Below, in pieces: positions 53,440 through 63,796 of a DNA stretch of 64,000 bases. The position numbers and the translations under genes were made by a program. This DNA comes from Lucinisca nassula (taxonomy: Eukaryota > Mollusca > Bivalvia > Lucinida > Lucinidae). Location of the stretch: NCBI GenBank assembly GCA_963580285.1, contig OY757023.1, positions 132,030,027 to 132,094,026 on the forward strand, written 5' to 3'. The notes under the pieces are model-generated. The model ran no database searches and was not told the origin of the DNA. It saw nothing but the letters and a program-made list of their open reading frames with translations. How positions within the stretch are numbered: the stretch's first letter is position 1; every line of letters begins with the position of its first letter.

Positions 53440-53646
53440 ATGCGAAAAATGATCAAACAGTTCATTATTGAAAAAGACGTTTCAGTAATTGCGATTTCAT
53501 TTTTCATTTTGATATTCGTTTTACATTTGATGTCTATATGCCTAGCGGCATTGGCATGGTGCATTGGCAAAATTTCTAATTCCAGATCATTCAGCGTGAG
53601 ACGAGATTCCAGAAGAAGACATGTCCCAAAGGACAAGAAAATATAA
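53440..53646 (+). CDS. Short membrane-protein-like frame between opposed ribozyme repeats
   Basis: 68 codons with a genuine ATG. Residues about 14-41 are hydrophobic (VIAISFFILIFVLHLMSIC and on), a likely single membrane span, followed by a basic tail (SVRRDSRRRHVPKDKK). The last codons run into the minus-strand 262-bp repeat. AT-rich sequence often gives such frames by chance and no homology is recognised. Confidence 0.25.
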   Translation: MRKMIKQFIIEKDVSVIAISFFILIFVLHLMSICLAALAWCIGKISNSRSFSVRRDSRRRHVPKDKKI

Positions 53647-53922
53647 TCTACAATATGATGTAGGGTAGGGAGACGTTTTACCGCCGCCATACATTCCCAC
53701 ACACCAGCTGTAGTGAAGTTGAATGTGTTCTATAAAAGGGTTATCCGTTGGAAGCAAGGAATACACCACAGAAGTGAAAAATATGGAGTGTACATTTTTT
53801 CTGGGCCAGACTAGCTTGTTTCGGCCAATTAGGCCTCATCAGTGACCCTCAGATATTTGCAAAATTCCACAATGGAATCAATGATCCCAAAGGACAAGAA
53901 AATATAATCTACACTATGATGT
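53631..53922 (-). repeat. Hammerhead-bearing 262-bp repeat, inverted, 1.1 units
   Basis: GGACAAGAAAATATAATCTACA occurs at 53631 and 53892, 261 bp apart; the unit between is the inverse of 52934-53307. It is fused at 53922 to a plus-strand PLE-like RT fragment. Confidence 0.8.
53803..53848 (-). ncRNA. Type I hammerhead ribozyme motif, weakened stem III
   Basis: Inverse of 53181-53226 with the same stem I, CTGATGA core, GGCC stem II and GAAA. Stem III reads CAAGCTAG instead of CTAGCTAG, losing an inner pair, so activity is less certain. Confidence 0.72.
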
Positions 53923-54219
53923 AAAAGCCTTTTTCAAAATTTTATAGACGCCATTCTGATTTAATTTCAAAATTCATTATTGGACTTAAATCTCTTCTGC
54001 AACAAGGTCTATCGGAACCCGAATTTTATGGTGACTTGGTATATAAATTCAGAAAAATATATAATCGCAATGACTTCAGCACCCAATTTTGTAAAATCAT
54101 TCTTCGATATAAAAAGATTGGGTACAACATGGATGTTATACGACGGACTGCGTGCATGGTAGTTAACCCGATCACGGTTGGCAACTTTGCTTCCCTCTTT
54201 AATTGCACGCCGGTGGGTC
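53923..54219 (+). pseudogene. PLE-like RT C-terminal fragment
   Basis: Encodes KFIIGLKSLLQQGLSEPEFY, LVYKFRKIYNRNDFSTQF and NPITVGNFASLFNCTPVGQ, the last 100 residues of the RT protein, then continues into T at 54220. 5'-truncated. Confidence 0.75.
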
Positions 54220-54837
54220 AGGCCTCAGATTCTATGACGGTTCAAACGTTAAGGCTTATTGAGAATTAGAGAGATCTAGTTCAAGGTAATGTTGGTTGGT
54301 GCCTGATGCTCTGTCTCTGGTCGGGCCCATCGGAGTCTAACTGTTGGTTTTCTTTTGCTCCAGCATTTCAGTGGTTTCTTGCTGTCGAGTCCTCACCGTT
54401 GCCTCGCCTCTGTGGTTCTTTGATTATTTGTGTTCACGGAGATGTTGCACTGATTAGTTAGGAGGCCTTCATGCGGGCTGAACCAATTATTTGTCTAAAT
54501 CGCGACGGAAGTAAGGGCGAGGATTATGGCCACTTAAAATCGATTTGGGCCCCCAGTGGAAATCTTTCCACTGACCCTTTCAAGGCGGTTCTTCTGTGGC
54601 GATTTATTTTTTTATGTTGTTGTTTATTATTTACTGTGTGTATCACTTGTGTCTTTTTTTTATTTTGGATGGCCATATGACCATTTTGTGGGCAAGTAAT
54701 TGTCCTTACGGCCTTCCTTTGTTTAGTTTTCCATTATGGTCTGGTCGCTTAATGTTTGTGTTTCTTTCCCTTTGGTGTCTTTGATGGGTGGAGTAAGTTT
54801 ATTGTATCGATTCCTGATCTCTGTTTTACTTCTACTT
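54220..54837 (+). repeat. T tail, plus strand
   Basis: Complete T from TCAGGCCTCAGATTCTATG to TTTTACTTCTACTT. It precedes the next plus-strand RT copy by 86 bp, so T-RT-T lie in direct order. Confidence 0.85.
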
Positions 54838-54922
54838 AGAATTATGAGGATATTATAAATACAAAAGTCAGTACTATTATGTATAAAAAGTAGAAGTAAA
54901 ACAATTAAATATGTAATCTAAA

Positions 54923-56519
54923 AGGTTTGGTATTCAAGAATTTCATAGGAAGTTTGTTTTGGCTCCAGCTGATAAGGCCGCTAACAATTTATTAACACTC
55001 TTCAGCAAGAGCTTGGTGGTACTAAGGCCTATGAACTTCAGCCTTTAGCTGTAGAGAGGGCTCTAGTTGATGACCATATTTGCCATTCAGCCACCAAGTT
55101 TGCTGTCTGTGTAACAGAAGGCCAAGATAAGCTTCCTACGTTATATTGGTTACCCAAACTTTATAAAAAACATACAAAGCACGGTTTAATGCAAATTCAA
55201 GCTCCTGTGCTACAACTGATCTCTCCGGGTTGTTGACTTCATGTTTTGCTGCCATCGGAAGGCGTGTGGTAGGGTGTTGCGACAAAGTATTCGAAAGATC
55301 AGGTAGAAATCTGTTTTGGTCTGTGGGGGATTCTGGTGCTGTTTTCCCTTTGGTGTCGCTGATGGGGGCTTTAAGTTAATTGTATCGATTCCTGACCGTT
55401 GTCTATACTTCTATTTTAAATACATTGAACTCCAGCCGTTTTCCTGCTTCAAGTTTGTCTACTTATGATTTTTTCACCCTTTGCACTACACTTCCATCTT
55501 AATCTTATAAAAAAAACTTATTGATTTAATTGAATGGACATTTCATAGGGAAGGCTCCCTCTATCTTGCATGTAATGTAAGAAATACGTTTTTCACTTCT
55601 GGACAGCATAAAAACTATACTTTATGGTCATGTCAGAAGTTGTGTGAAGCTCTCACCTTTCTACTTGTCAATATTTACATAATATTTGGTACTAAGTTGT
55701 TTAGACAAGTTGTGGGTATTCCGATGGGTAGTATTTGCGCACCACTTATGGCTGATCTGTTTTTGTTTTGTTATAAGAGAGACTTCATGATGTCCTTTTA
55801 TGCTTATAATCAGTCTGAAATCATTGAAGCTTTTAGCTCCACTTCTAGATAATTGGATTTATTATTAAATATTGACAATTCCTATTTCGATTGTTTGATC
55901 AGTCAAATTTAACCCCGAACTTCAGTTAAATAAAGCCAATTCTTCTGATACCGAGGCCCCGGTTTTGGATTTACATCAATCTATTGTGGATGTTTTTTTT
56001 TTCTTGCACAATTTCTGATAAACGCGATGATTTTGATTTTGAGATTGTAATTTTTCCTTTTTTTGATGGCGATGCACCTCGTGCGCCCTCCTATGGCGTT
56101 TATATTTCACAATTAATTCGTTTTGCTAGAGTGCGTAGTCATGTAACTGACTTCAACACTCGCAATAAATTGTTTACGGCTAAACTTCTTAATCAGGGTT
56201 ATCGGCACCATCTACTACGCAAAGCTTTTTCAAAATTTTATAGACGTCATTCAGATTTAATTTCAAAATTCAGTACTGGACTTAAATCTCGTCTGCAACA
56301 AGGTCTATCGGAACCCGAATTTTATGGCGACTTAGTATAAAAATTTAGAAAAAAAAAAATGTAACCGCAATGACTTCAGCACCCAAATTCGTAAAATTAT
56401 TCTTCGATATAAAAAGATTGGGTACAACATAAATAGTATACAACAGACTGCATGCATGGTAGTTAACCCAATCACGGTTGACAACTTTGCTTCACTCTTA
56501 AATTGCACGCCGTTGGGTC
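54923..56519 (+). pseudogene. PLE-like reverse transcriptase copy, decayed
   Basis: Starts LGIQEFHRKFVLAPADKAAN; RT blocks follow through many stops: LPTLYWLPKL (55135), LWSCQKL..FLLVNIYIIFGTKLFRQ (55620), GIPMGSICAPLMADLFLF (55720), and DDFDFEIVIFPFFDGDAPRA (56020). The catalytic YLDD region is damaged (TAA after STSR at 55850). A T-end fragment is embedded at 55330-55425. Confidence 0.72.
55330..55425 (+). repeat. Very short T end inside the RT copy
   Basis: TTTTCCCTTTGGTGTCGCTG..TTGTATCGATTCCTGACCG..ACTTCTATTTT: the last 95 bp of T, interrupting the RT between the FWS and RRF codon blocks. The smallest 5'-truncated T insertion here. Confidence 0.7.
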
Positions 56520-57080
56520 AGGCCTCAGATTCTATGACGGTTCCAACGTAAAGGTTTATGGTTGGTTGGTTGGTACCTGATGCTCTGTCTCTGGTCGGGC
56601 CAATTGGAGTCTAACTGTTGGTTTTCTTTTGCCCCAGCATTTCTGTTGTTTCTTGCTACCGAGTCTTCACCGTTGTTTCACCTCTGTGGCTGTTTGATTT
56701 TTGTGTTCACGGAGATGTTGCACTGATGAGTAAGAGGGCCTTCAGAACAAATTATTTGTCTCAATCGCGACGGAAGTAAGGGCGAGGATTGTGGCCACGT
56801 AAAATCGATTTAAGCCTCCCAGTTGATTTCGTTTCCACTGACATTTCCAAGGCGGTTCTTCTGTGGCGGTTATTTTTGTTATGGTTCGTCTTTGGGTCGC
56901 TTACATTATTTTATTTTGGCTAGCCTTTTGTGGGAAAGTAATTGTCCTCTTGGCTCTCCGATGTTGGTGTTTCCGTTTTAGTCTGTATCTTCAGGTTTGT
57001 GTTTCTTTCCCTTTGGTGATTCTGATGGGAGCTTAGGGTTAATTGTATCGATTCCTGATCATTGCCTCTATTTCTATTTT
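56520..57080 (+). repeat. T tail of the copy at 54923
   Basis: Continuous with the RT end. It belongs to the GATCATTGCCTCTATTTCTATTTT subtype, unlike the T at 54220. Confidence 0.8.
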
Positions 57081-57082
57081 GA

Positions 57083-57228
57083 TTGATGTGAGTTTAATTC
57101 CATACTTATCTACAAATTCGGGTGAAAATGAAATTTTGAAAGTCGGGTTAGATTGTTTAATAACAAGTCTGATAGCATACTGAAAACGAAGTTTTTCTCT
57201 GCACTAAATTAAAGATGGTTCACTTGTT
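57083..57228 (-). pseudogene. LINE fragment, same family as 48600
   Basis: Inverse of 48600-48750 (TTCCATACTTATCTACAAATT, AGATGGTTCACTTGTTTCT). Short relict between two PLE-like copies. Confidence 0.55.
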
Positions 57229-59236
57229 TCTAAATAGACGTCTTTACGTCACCTTAAGTTGGTATTCAAGAATTTATAGAAAGTAGAAGTAAAACAAAGA
57301 TCAGGAATCGATTCAATTAACTTACACCACCCATCAAAGACACCAAAGGGAAAGAAACAAAAACATGAAGCGACCAGACCATAATGGAAACCTAAACAAA
57401 GGAAGGCCATAAGGACAGTTACTTTCCCACAAAATGGCCAAATGGCCATCCAAAATAAAAAGACACAAGTGAAACACGCAGTAACTAACAAACCACAACA
57501 CAAATAAACCGCCACAGACGAACCGCCTTGGAACGGTAGCTCCACTGGGGGGCCCAAATCGATTTTACACTGCCATAATCCTCGCCCTTACCTCTGTCGC
57601 TGTATACACTAATTTTGTTTAGTCCGCATGAAGGCTTCCTAACTCATCAGTGTAAGATCTCCGAGAACATGCAAATAAAAAAACTACAGAGATGAAACAA
57701 GGTTGAGGACTCGACAGCATACAACAACAGAATTGCTGGAGCAAAAGAAAACCAACAGTTGGACTCCGAGGGGCCCGACCAAAGTCTGTTTTGGCTCCTG
57801 GTATCGGCTAACAATGTGGTCGTTGTTTGACGGCTTGACGATGTTTACACGTTTCACCAAGCCTATGAACTTCCGGCTTTAGCTGTAGAGAGGGTTTTAG
57901 TAAATGACCACATTTGTTATTCAGCCATCAAGTTTGCCGTCTGTGTTACAGAAGGCCAAGACAAGCTTCCTACATTATATTGGTTACCTAAACTTCAGTA
58001 AAGACCATACAAAGCACGGTTTAATGCAAATTCAAGCTCTTGTACCACCACTGAACTCTCCAAATTATTAACTTTATGTTAAAAAATATTGCAACAAAGT
58101 ATTCGAACGATCGGGTAGAAATATATTTTGGTCTATAAAAATTCAAATGAAGTTATAAATAAATTGAAATCAGGGCGTTTTCGTGCTTCCAGTCTGTCTA
58201 CTTATGATTTTCCACACTGTACACTACACTTCCTCATAAAAAGAAAAAAAACTTAATGATTTAATTGAATGGACATTTCATAGGGAGGACACCCTCCATC
58301 TTGCATCTAAATTGTTGTTTTTTCACTTCTGAAGAGCATAAAAATTATACTTTATGGTCATGTCAGAAAGTGTGTGAAGATCTCACCTTTCTACTTAAAA
58401 CATTTACATAAGATTTGGTTCTAAGTTTTTAAACAAGTTGTGGGTATTCCGATGGGTACTAATTGCGCACCACTTGTGGCTGAATTGTTTTATTTTGTTA
58501 TGAAAGAGACTTCACGATGTCCTTTTCTGCGGAAAACCAGCCCGAAATCATTGAAGCGTTTAGCTCCACTTCTAGATATTTGGATGATTTATTCAATATT
58601 GACAATACCTATTTCGATGGTTTGATCAGTCAAATTAACCCCCAAAACCTTCTTTTAAATAAAGCAAATTCTTCTGATACCGAGGTCCCGTTTTTGGATA
58701 CCATCTATCTATTGTAGATGGGTTTGTTTCGTGCAAAATGAATGATAAACGCGATGATTGTGATTTTAAGTTTGTAAAGTTTCCTTTTTTGGATGGTGAT
58801 GTTCCTCGTGCACAATCCTATGACGTTTATATTTCGCAATTTCGATTTGCCAGAGTGTGTAGTCATGTAACTGACTTCAACACTCGTAATAAATTGTTAA
58901 CGGCTAAACTTCTTAATCAGGGTTATCGGTACCATTAACTAGGCAAAGGCTTTTCAAAATTTTATAGACGTCATTCTGATCTAATTTCAAAATCCAATAT
59001 TGGACTTAAATCTCTTCTGCAACAAGGTCTATCAGAACATGAATTTTATGGTGACTTAGTATTTAAATTCAGAAAAATATATAACCGCAATGACTTCAGC
59101 ACCCAGATTCGTAAAATCATTATTCGATATAAAAAGATTAGGTACAATATAAATGTTTTACGACAGGCCACATGCATGGTAGTTAACCAAATTAGGTTGA
59201 CAACTTCGCTTCCTTCTTTAACTGCCCACCGATGGA
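57229..59236 (+). pseudogene. PLE-like reverse transcriptase copy, split by an inverted T
   Basis: 57229-57281 encodes LRHLKLGIQEF; after the inverted T (57282-57786) it resumes FVLAP-like at 57787. Later blocks: NDLIEWTFHRED, GIPMGTNCAPLVAE (58440), SSTSRYLDDLFNIDNTYFDG (58570, YLDD intact), NDKRDDCDFKFVKFPFLDGD, RNKLLTAKLLNQGYRYH. Multiple stops and shifts. It ends in T at 59237. Confidence 0.73.
57282..57786 (-). repeat. T tail, minus strand, inserted in the RT copy
   Basis: AAAGT flanks both sides (TATAGAAAGT on the left, GACCAAAGTC on the right), a 5-bp duplication at the codons between EFHRK and FVLAP. Confidence 0.75.
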
Positions 59237-59857
59237 TCAGGCCTTAGATTCTATGACGGTTCTAACGTAAAAGCTTATTGAGAGTTAGAGAGATCTAATT
59301 CAAGGTAATGTTGGTTGGTACCTGACGCTCTATCTCTGGTCGGGCCCATCGGAGTCTAACTGTGGGTTTTCTTTTGGTCCAGCATTTCAGTGGTTTCTTG
59401 CTGTCGAGTCCTCACCGTTGTTTCATCTCTGTGGTTGATTGATTATTTGTGTTCACGGAGAATTTGCACTGATGAGTTAGGAGGCCTTCGTGCGGACTGA
59501 AAAATTATTCGTCTAAATCGCGACGGAAGTAAGGGAGAGGATCGTGGCCACGTAAAATCGATTTAAGCCCCCCCCCCCCAGTGGAATTTGTTTCCGCTGA
59601 CCGTTCCAAGGCGGTTGTTCTGTCGTGGTTTATTTTTGTAATGGCTTGTCTTTGGGTGTTTTTATCGCTTATATTGTTTTATTTTGGGTAGCCTATTGAC
59701 CACTTTGTGGGAAAGAAACTGCCCTTTTGGCTTTCCGCTAGTGTGTTTCCATTAGGTCTGGTGTTTCATGTTTGTGTTTCTTATACTCTGGTTTCTCTGA
59801 TGGAAACTGTGGGTTGATTGTATCGATTCCTGATCATTGCCTCCACTTCTATTTTAT
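59237..59857 (+). repeat. T tail of the copy at 57229
   Basis: GATCAGGCCTTAGATTCTATG to CATTGCCTCCACTTCTATTTT, with C9 at 59570. Subtype ending in GATCATTGCC. Confidence 0.8.
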
Positions 59858-60229
59858 TTAATACGGGAGAAGTACGAAAGGCTCCTATAGCCAGACGTAG
59901 GCCATGGCGATGTTTAGTATCCCAATAGGACTTTCTGGCAGAACCATAAACACTAGACCAATAATCTTATTTAATCTGCTCTCCAACTTGCATGAGCTTA
60001 ATTCGTCAAAAGAGGCAAACTTTGAAGAATTTCGATTTAAGATATTATATATGGGGAATAAAAAATAATTTTTGAACAAATTTGACCCCAAGAAATTTGG
60101 CTTCTTCAACAACAGGAAATTGTGATCCGTATAAACACAGGGAAGGATGGTCGTGTTTCCTCCGTAGCTTACAAAAATGAACACACTACGTTTTCGACAT
60201 GGAGAACTTTAACCATTTTTATCAGCCCA
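59858..60229. other. Unassigned; 99-codon minus-strand frame
   Basis: The frame 59885-60184 (minus) has no recognised domain. It may be a transposon remnant. Confidence 0.25.
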
Positions 60230-60500
60230 TTCATTACGATAACACACCCGTGCGACATAGTGCACTTTTTCACTTGTCCAAAATAACTACTTTTTCATGA
60301 AAATCCCTGATATTTTTCTGATTTATACTGCAAACTTAGGTTGTGTGTGCTCGCGAGGACTGCCTCATTGAGGCGGTTCTAACGAGTACCCACGACCAAT
60401 GTCATGGAGCAAAAATAAGAAAAATAATGTATACCCCCGTAAACCCCACTTTTCTCAATATAAACATGGGTTTAGGGGGTCTTCGTTTCACAGACTTGTT
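60230..60500. repeat. Foldback element copy
   Basis: CATTACGATAACACACCCG, GTGCGACATAGTGCAC, core GACTGCCTCATTGAGGCGG at about 60359-60377, GTTCTAACGAGTACCCACG, then the AACCCCACTTTTC..AAACATGGGTTTAGGGGG hairpin. Confidence 0.75.
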
Positions 60501-61470
60501 TTCGGGATGCTTCTGTTCTTTTTATATTTTGTTGTAACTTCCATTCAATTGTTTTCAAACATTGTAAAATATCGTTTATTTTGATATTTATTAGCGTGGC
60601 TGAAAGAATACTAACTTGTGGAACACCCTGCTATTGATCATAGAGACCCGACCGGGTAGCTCCCACATGCACCTGAAACATGCGCTCCCCTAAAAAGCTT
60701 AGTAAAACTAGGATATTTTTCTCTTAAGCCAATGTAATGGAGATCTTTCAATATTCTATAACGCCATGTGGTCTCATATGCTTTCTCCAAGTCGAAAAGT
60801 ATAGCTACTACGTGTTCTGTGTTAATAAAAGCATTACGTATAAATGTTTCTAGTTGTATTCAATTGTCGTTGATACCACGTTCCAAACAAACATCCGACT
60901 GATATTCTGCAATGAGGTTGTTGGACTCTTAGTACCAAACTAACCTCTTGCTTATCATTCTCTCCATTGCTTTACACAAACAACTTGTCAAAACCAGCGG
61001 TCGATGATTCGTAGGTTCTGAATGACCTTTCACTGGGTCTGGAATTGGTACACAGGTAGCTGAAAGCCAGCCCTCAGGACAGACCCCAGTTCCCCAAATA
61101 TTATTAAAGATATCTAAAAGCATTGAAAGAGAACTTTTTGGCAGATGCTTAAGCATCTCATAATGAATTTCATCGGGACCGATTGTCGTATCATGTGCTT
61201 TTTCAATAGCTTCAGCTAGTTTGGATAAGTTAAACGGTTTGTTGTATTCTTCTTGATTGAGAGATTTTATGATTAGATTTCTTAACTCTTGGTCATTTTT
61301 GAAATTTCTAAGAGTCACAATAATTTTGCGATGATGAATTTCTCAAGAATGTTCAATCAGGAGTATCTGAAATATCTGTTTTAGTTTAAACGTTTGTGTC
61401 CAAACCAGTATTGAAGCGTGTGTAGCTAGGGGACTTTGTTTCTCCTGAAATTATTATTTTCCATATCCCA

Positions 61471-62915
61471 AAGTAGAAGTAAAACAAAGATCAGGAATTG
61501 ATACAATTAACTTACTCCACCCATAAAAGACACCAAAGGGAAAGAAATACAAACATTAAGCGACCAGACCATAATGGAAACCTAAACAAAGGAAGGCCAT
61601 AAGGACAGTTACTTTCCCACAAAATGGCCATATGGTCATCCGAAACTAAAAGACACAAGTGATACACACAGTAAGTAACAAACAACAACATAAAATAAAT
61701 CGCCACAGAAGAGCCGCCTTGGAACGGTCAGTGGAAGATTTCCACTGGGGGGCTTAAATCGATTTTACGTGGCCACAATCCTCGCCCTTACTTCCGTCGC
61801 GATTTAGACAAATAATTTGTTCAGTCCGCATGAAGGCCTCCTAACTCATCAGTGCAACATCTCCGTGAACACAAAAATCAAAGAACCACAGAGGTGAGAC
61901 AACGGTGAGGACTCGACAGCAAGAAACCACTGAAATGCTGGAGCAAAAGAAAACCAACAGTTAGACTCCGATGAGCCCGACCAGAGACAGAGCATCAGGC
62001 ACCAACCAACATTACCTTGAATTAGATCTCTCTAATTCTCAATAAGCCTTTACGTTGGAGCCGTCATAGAATCTGAGGCCTGACCCACCGGCGTGCAATT
62101 AAAGAGGGAAGCAAAGTTGCCAACCGTGATTGGGTTAACTACCATGCATGCAGTCTGTCGTATAATATCCATGTTGTACCCAATCTTTTTATATCGAAGA
62201 ATGATTTTACGAAATTGGGTACTGAAGTCATTGCGGTTATATATTTTTCTGAATTTAAATACTAAGTCACCATAAAATTCGGGTTCCGATAGACCTTGTT
62301 GCAGAAGAGATTTAAGTCCAATATTGAATTTTGAAATTAAATCAGAATGGCGTCTATAAAATTTTGAAAAGGCTTTGCGTAGTTTATGGTACCGATAACC
62401 CTGATTAAGGAGTTTAGCCGTTAATAATTTATTACGAGTGTTGAAGTCAGTTACATGACTACACACTCTAGCAAATCGAATTAATTGCGAAATATAAACG
62501 CCATAGGATGGCGCACGAGGAACATCACCATCCAAAAAAGGAAAATTTACAATCTCAAAATCAAAGTCATCGCGTTTATCATAAATTTTGCACGAAACAA
62601 ATCCATCTACAATAGATAGATGTAAATCCAAAAACGGGGCCTCGGTATCAGAAGAATTTGCCCTATTTAACTGAAGTTCTAGGGGGTAAATCTGACTGAT
62701 CAAACCATCAAAATAGGTATTATCAATATTTAATAAATCATCTAAATATCTAGAAGTAGAGCTAAAAGCTTCAATAATTTCAGATTGGTTATCAATGGAA
62801 AGCGACAAAATGAAGTCTCTTTCATAACAATACAAGAACAGATCAGCCACAAGAGGTGCGCAATTAGTACCCATCGGAATACCCACAATTTGTCTAAATA
62901 ACTTAGTACCGAAAC
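61471..62915 (-). mobile_element. PLE-like copy, 5'-truncated, inserted in the LINE
   Basis: Made of T (61471-62083) plus the C-terminal half of RT (62084-62915). The LINE protein resumes across it between PIKKV and DMENN. The left junction is CCCAAAG-TAGAAG, the right ACCGAAA-CCTTTTT, with at most 2-3 bp of possible duplication. The best preserved member of the family here. Confidence 0.85.
62050..62886 (-). CDS. PLE-like reverse transcriptase, C-terminal half, open
   Basis: 278 codons without a stop, starting inside the protein (the first codon is GTG, not a start). GIPMGTNCAPLVADLF at 2-17, catalytic RYLDDLLNID at 46-55, PFLDLHLSIV at 84-93, KIYDKRDDFDFEIVNFPF, PRAPSYGVYISQLIRFARV, then a basic tail to GNFASLFNCTPVGQ. 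RT would copy the element's RNA at a nicked target. No GIY-YIG endonuclease follows the RT, unlike canonical Penelope. The downstream sequence is T. Confidence 0.82.
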   Translation of the reverse strand: MGIPMGTNCAPLVADLFLYCYERDFILSLSIDNQSEIIEAFSSTSRYLDDLLNIDNTYFDGLISQIYPLELQLNRANSSDTEAPFLDLHLSIVDGFVSCKIYDKRDDFDFEIVNFPFLDGDVPRAPSYGVYISQLIRFARVCSHVTDFNTRNKLLTAKLLNQGYRYHKLRKAFSKFYRRHSDLISKFNIGLKSLLQQGLSEPEFYGDLVFKFRKIYNRNDFSTQFRKIILRYKKIGYNMDIIRQTACMVVNPITVGNFASLFNCTPVGQASDSMTAPT

Positions 62916-63495
62916 CTTTTTAATGGGGATTTTGTAGTTCGTTTTTTTAAACATATTCCCTCAATGACTTACGATTTGAAGGTTGAAAGTCGCCGCGCTT
63001 TAGCCCAAAGGCTACTGCTTCTGTAGTTGGACTTTTGCAGAACTTATTTAAAGTATGTTTGCGTTTTTGGATAGTTTCTTTACAATCATTATTAAACAAA
63101 TGCTTGTTTTTCTTAATATTTGTGGAGGTTTTTTGCATGCATTGTTCTGATAGTTTAATAAGCCACTCTGTGAAATCAGATGATTCCTTATAGTGATCAA
63201 TTGACAACTCTTCTTCGCATAAACTATAGAATAACACCAAATTGGCTCTAATATTTTTCTATTTCGGAGTACAGTCCGCATCTGGTTCGTTTACGTTCAC
63301 AATTATAACAAAGACGTGATCGTTTACCCACTGACCATCAGAGACGGGCCAACCATAATCTAAGAAGAGAGATGGTTGACATAAAGAGAGATCTAAAGAA
63401 GACACATGGCCTGCTGCAGGGTGAAGATAAGTATTAGATTTGTCATTCATCAAGCAAAGATCGTTCTTTCCAATAAAATCTTCAATGAATTTTCC

Positions 63496-63795
63496 TCTGT
63501 TGTTAACTTTCCAATTGTTAACTTTCCCTTCCTGAGCAGTAATATCCCTTCTGCACCAGCATATGGAGTTTTAGTTTCACAGTTAATCCGTTATGCAAGA
63601 GCCTGTTCCAAGTATCAGGACTAAATGGAACGCGGGATGGTGCTCACTACCAGGTTGTTATGTCAGGGGTATAAACACCAAACTGGTAGCAATACTAAAG
63701 AATTTCTATGGGAGGCACCATGATCCTGTTGCTCCGTACAATGTGTCCATTTCCAGAATTATTTCTGATGTGTTTGCCAAAGGAAAGCCACAGGA
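63496..63795 (+). pseudogene. Fragment of a second PLE-like RT lineage
   Basis: VNFPIVNFPFLSSNIPSAPA, YGVLVSQLIRYARACSKYQD, then (shifted) ILKNFYGRHHDPVAPYNVSI and ISDVFAKGK. It aligns with the same RT region as 62050-62886 but is a clearly different subfamily. The left border cuts the LINE endonuclease. Confidence 0.65.
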
Positions 63796-63796
63796 A

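Larger units (their letters stand above)
60600..63495 (-). pseudogene. Jockey/CR1-like LINE: endonuclease and RT, split by a PLE-like copy
   Basis: 63495-62947: end of an APE-type endonuclease (HPAAGHVSSLDLSLCQPSLF, then NDHVF for the SDH motif) and linker (ETIQKRKHTLNKFC, KSLREYV, then PIKKV at 62917). After the insertion it continues DMENN at 61465, then RT: TIGPDEIHYEMLKHLPKSS, NHRPLVLTSCLCKAMERM (60929-61318) and, frameshifted, VAILFDLEKAYETTWRYRIL near 60770, the first catalytic Asp of RT. It fades near 60600. Stops and shifts; inactive. Confidence 0.75.

Noticed and set aside
53412..53769. Minus-strand frames overlapping the ribozyme repeat.
   Set aside because: They overlap structured repeat DNA and carry no domain.
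57229..57790. Inverted T before an RT as an inverted Penelope pseudo-LTR.
   Set aside because: The RT protein continues on both sides of it (LGIQEF, then FVLAP) and AAAGT is duplicated, so it is a later insertion into the RT.
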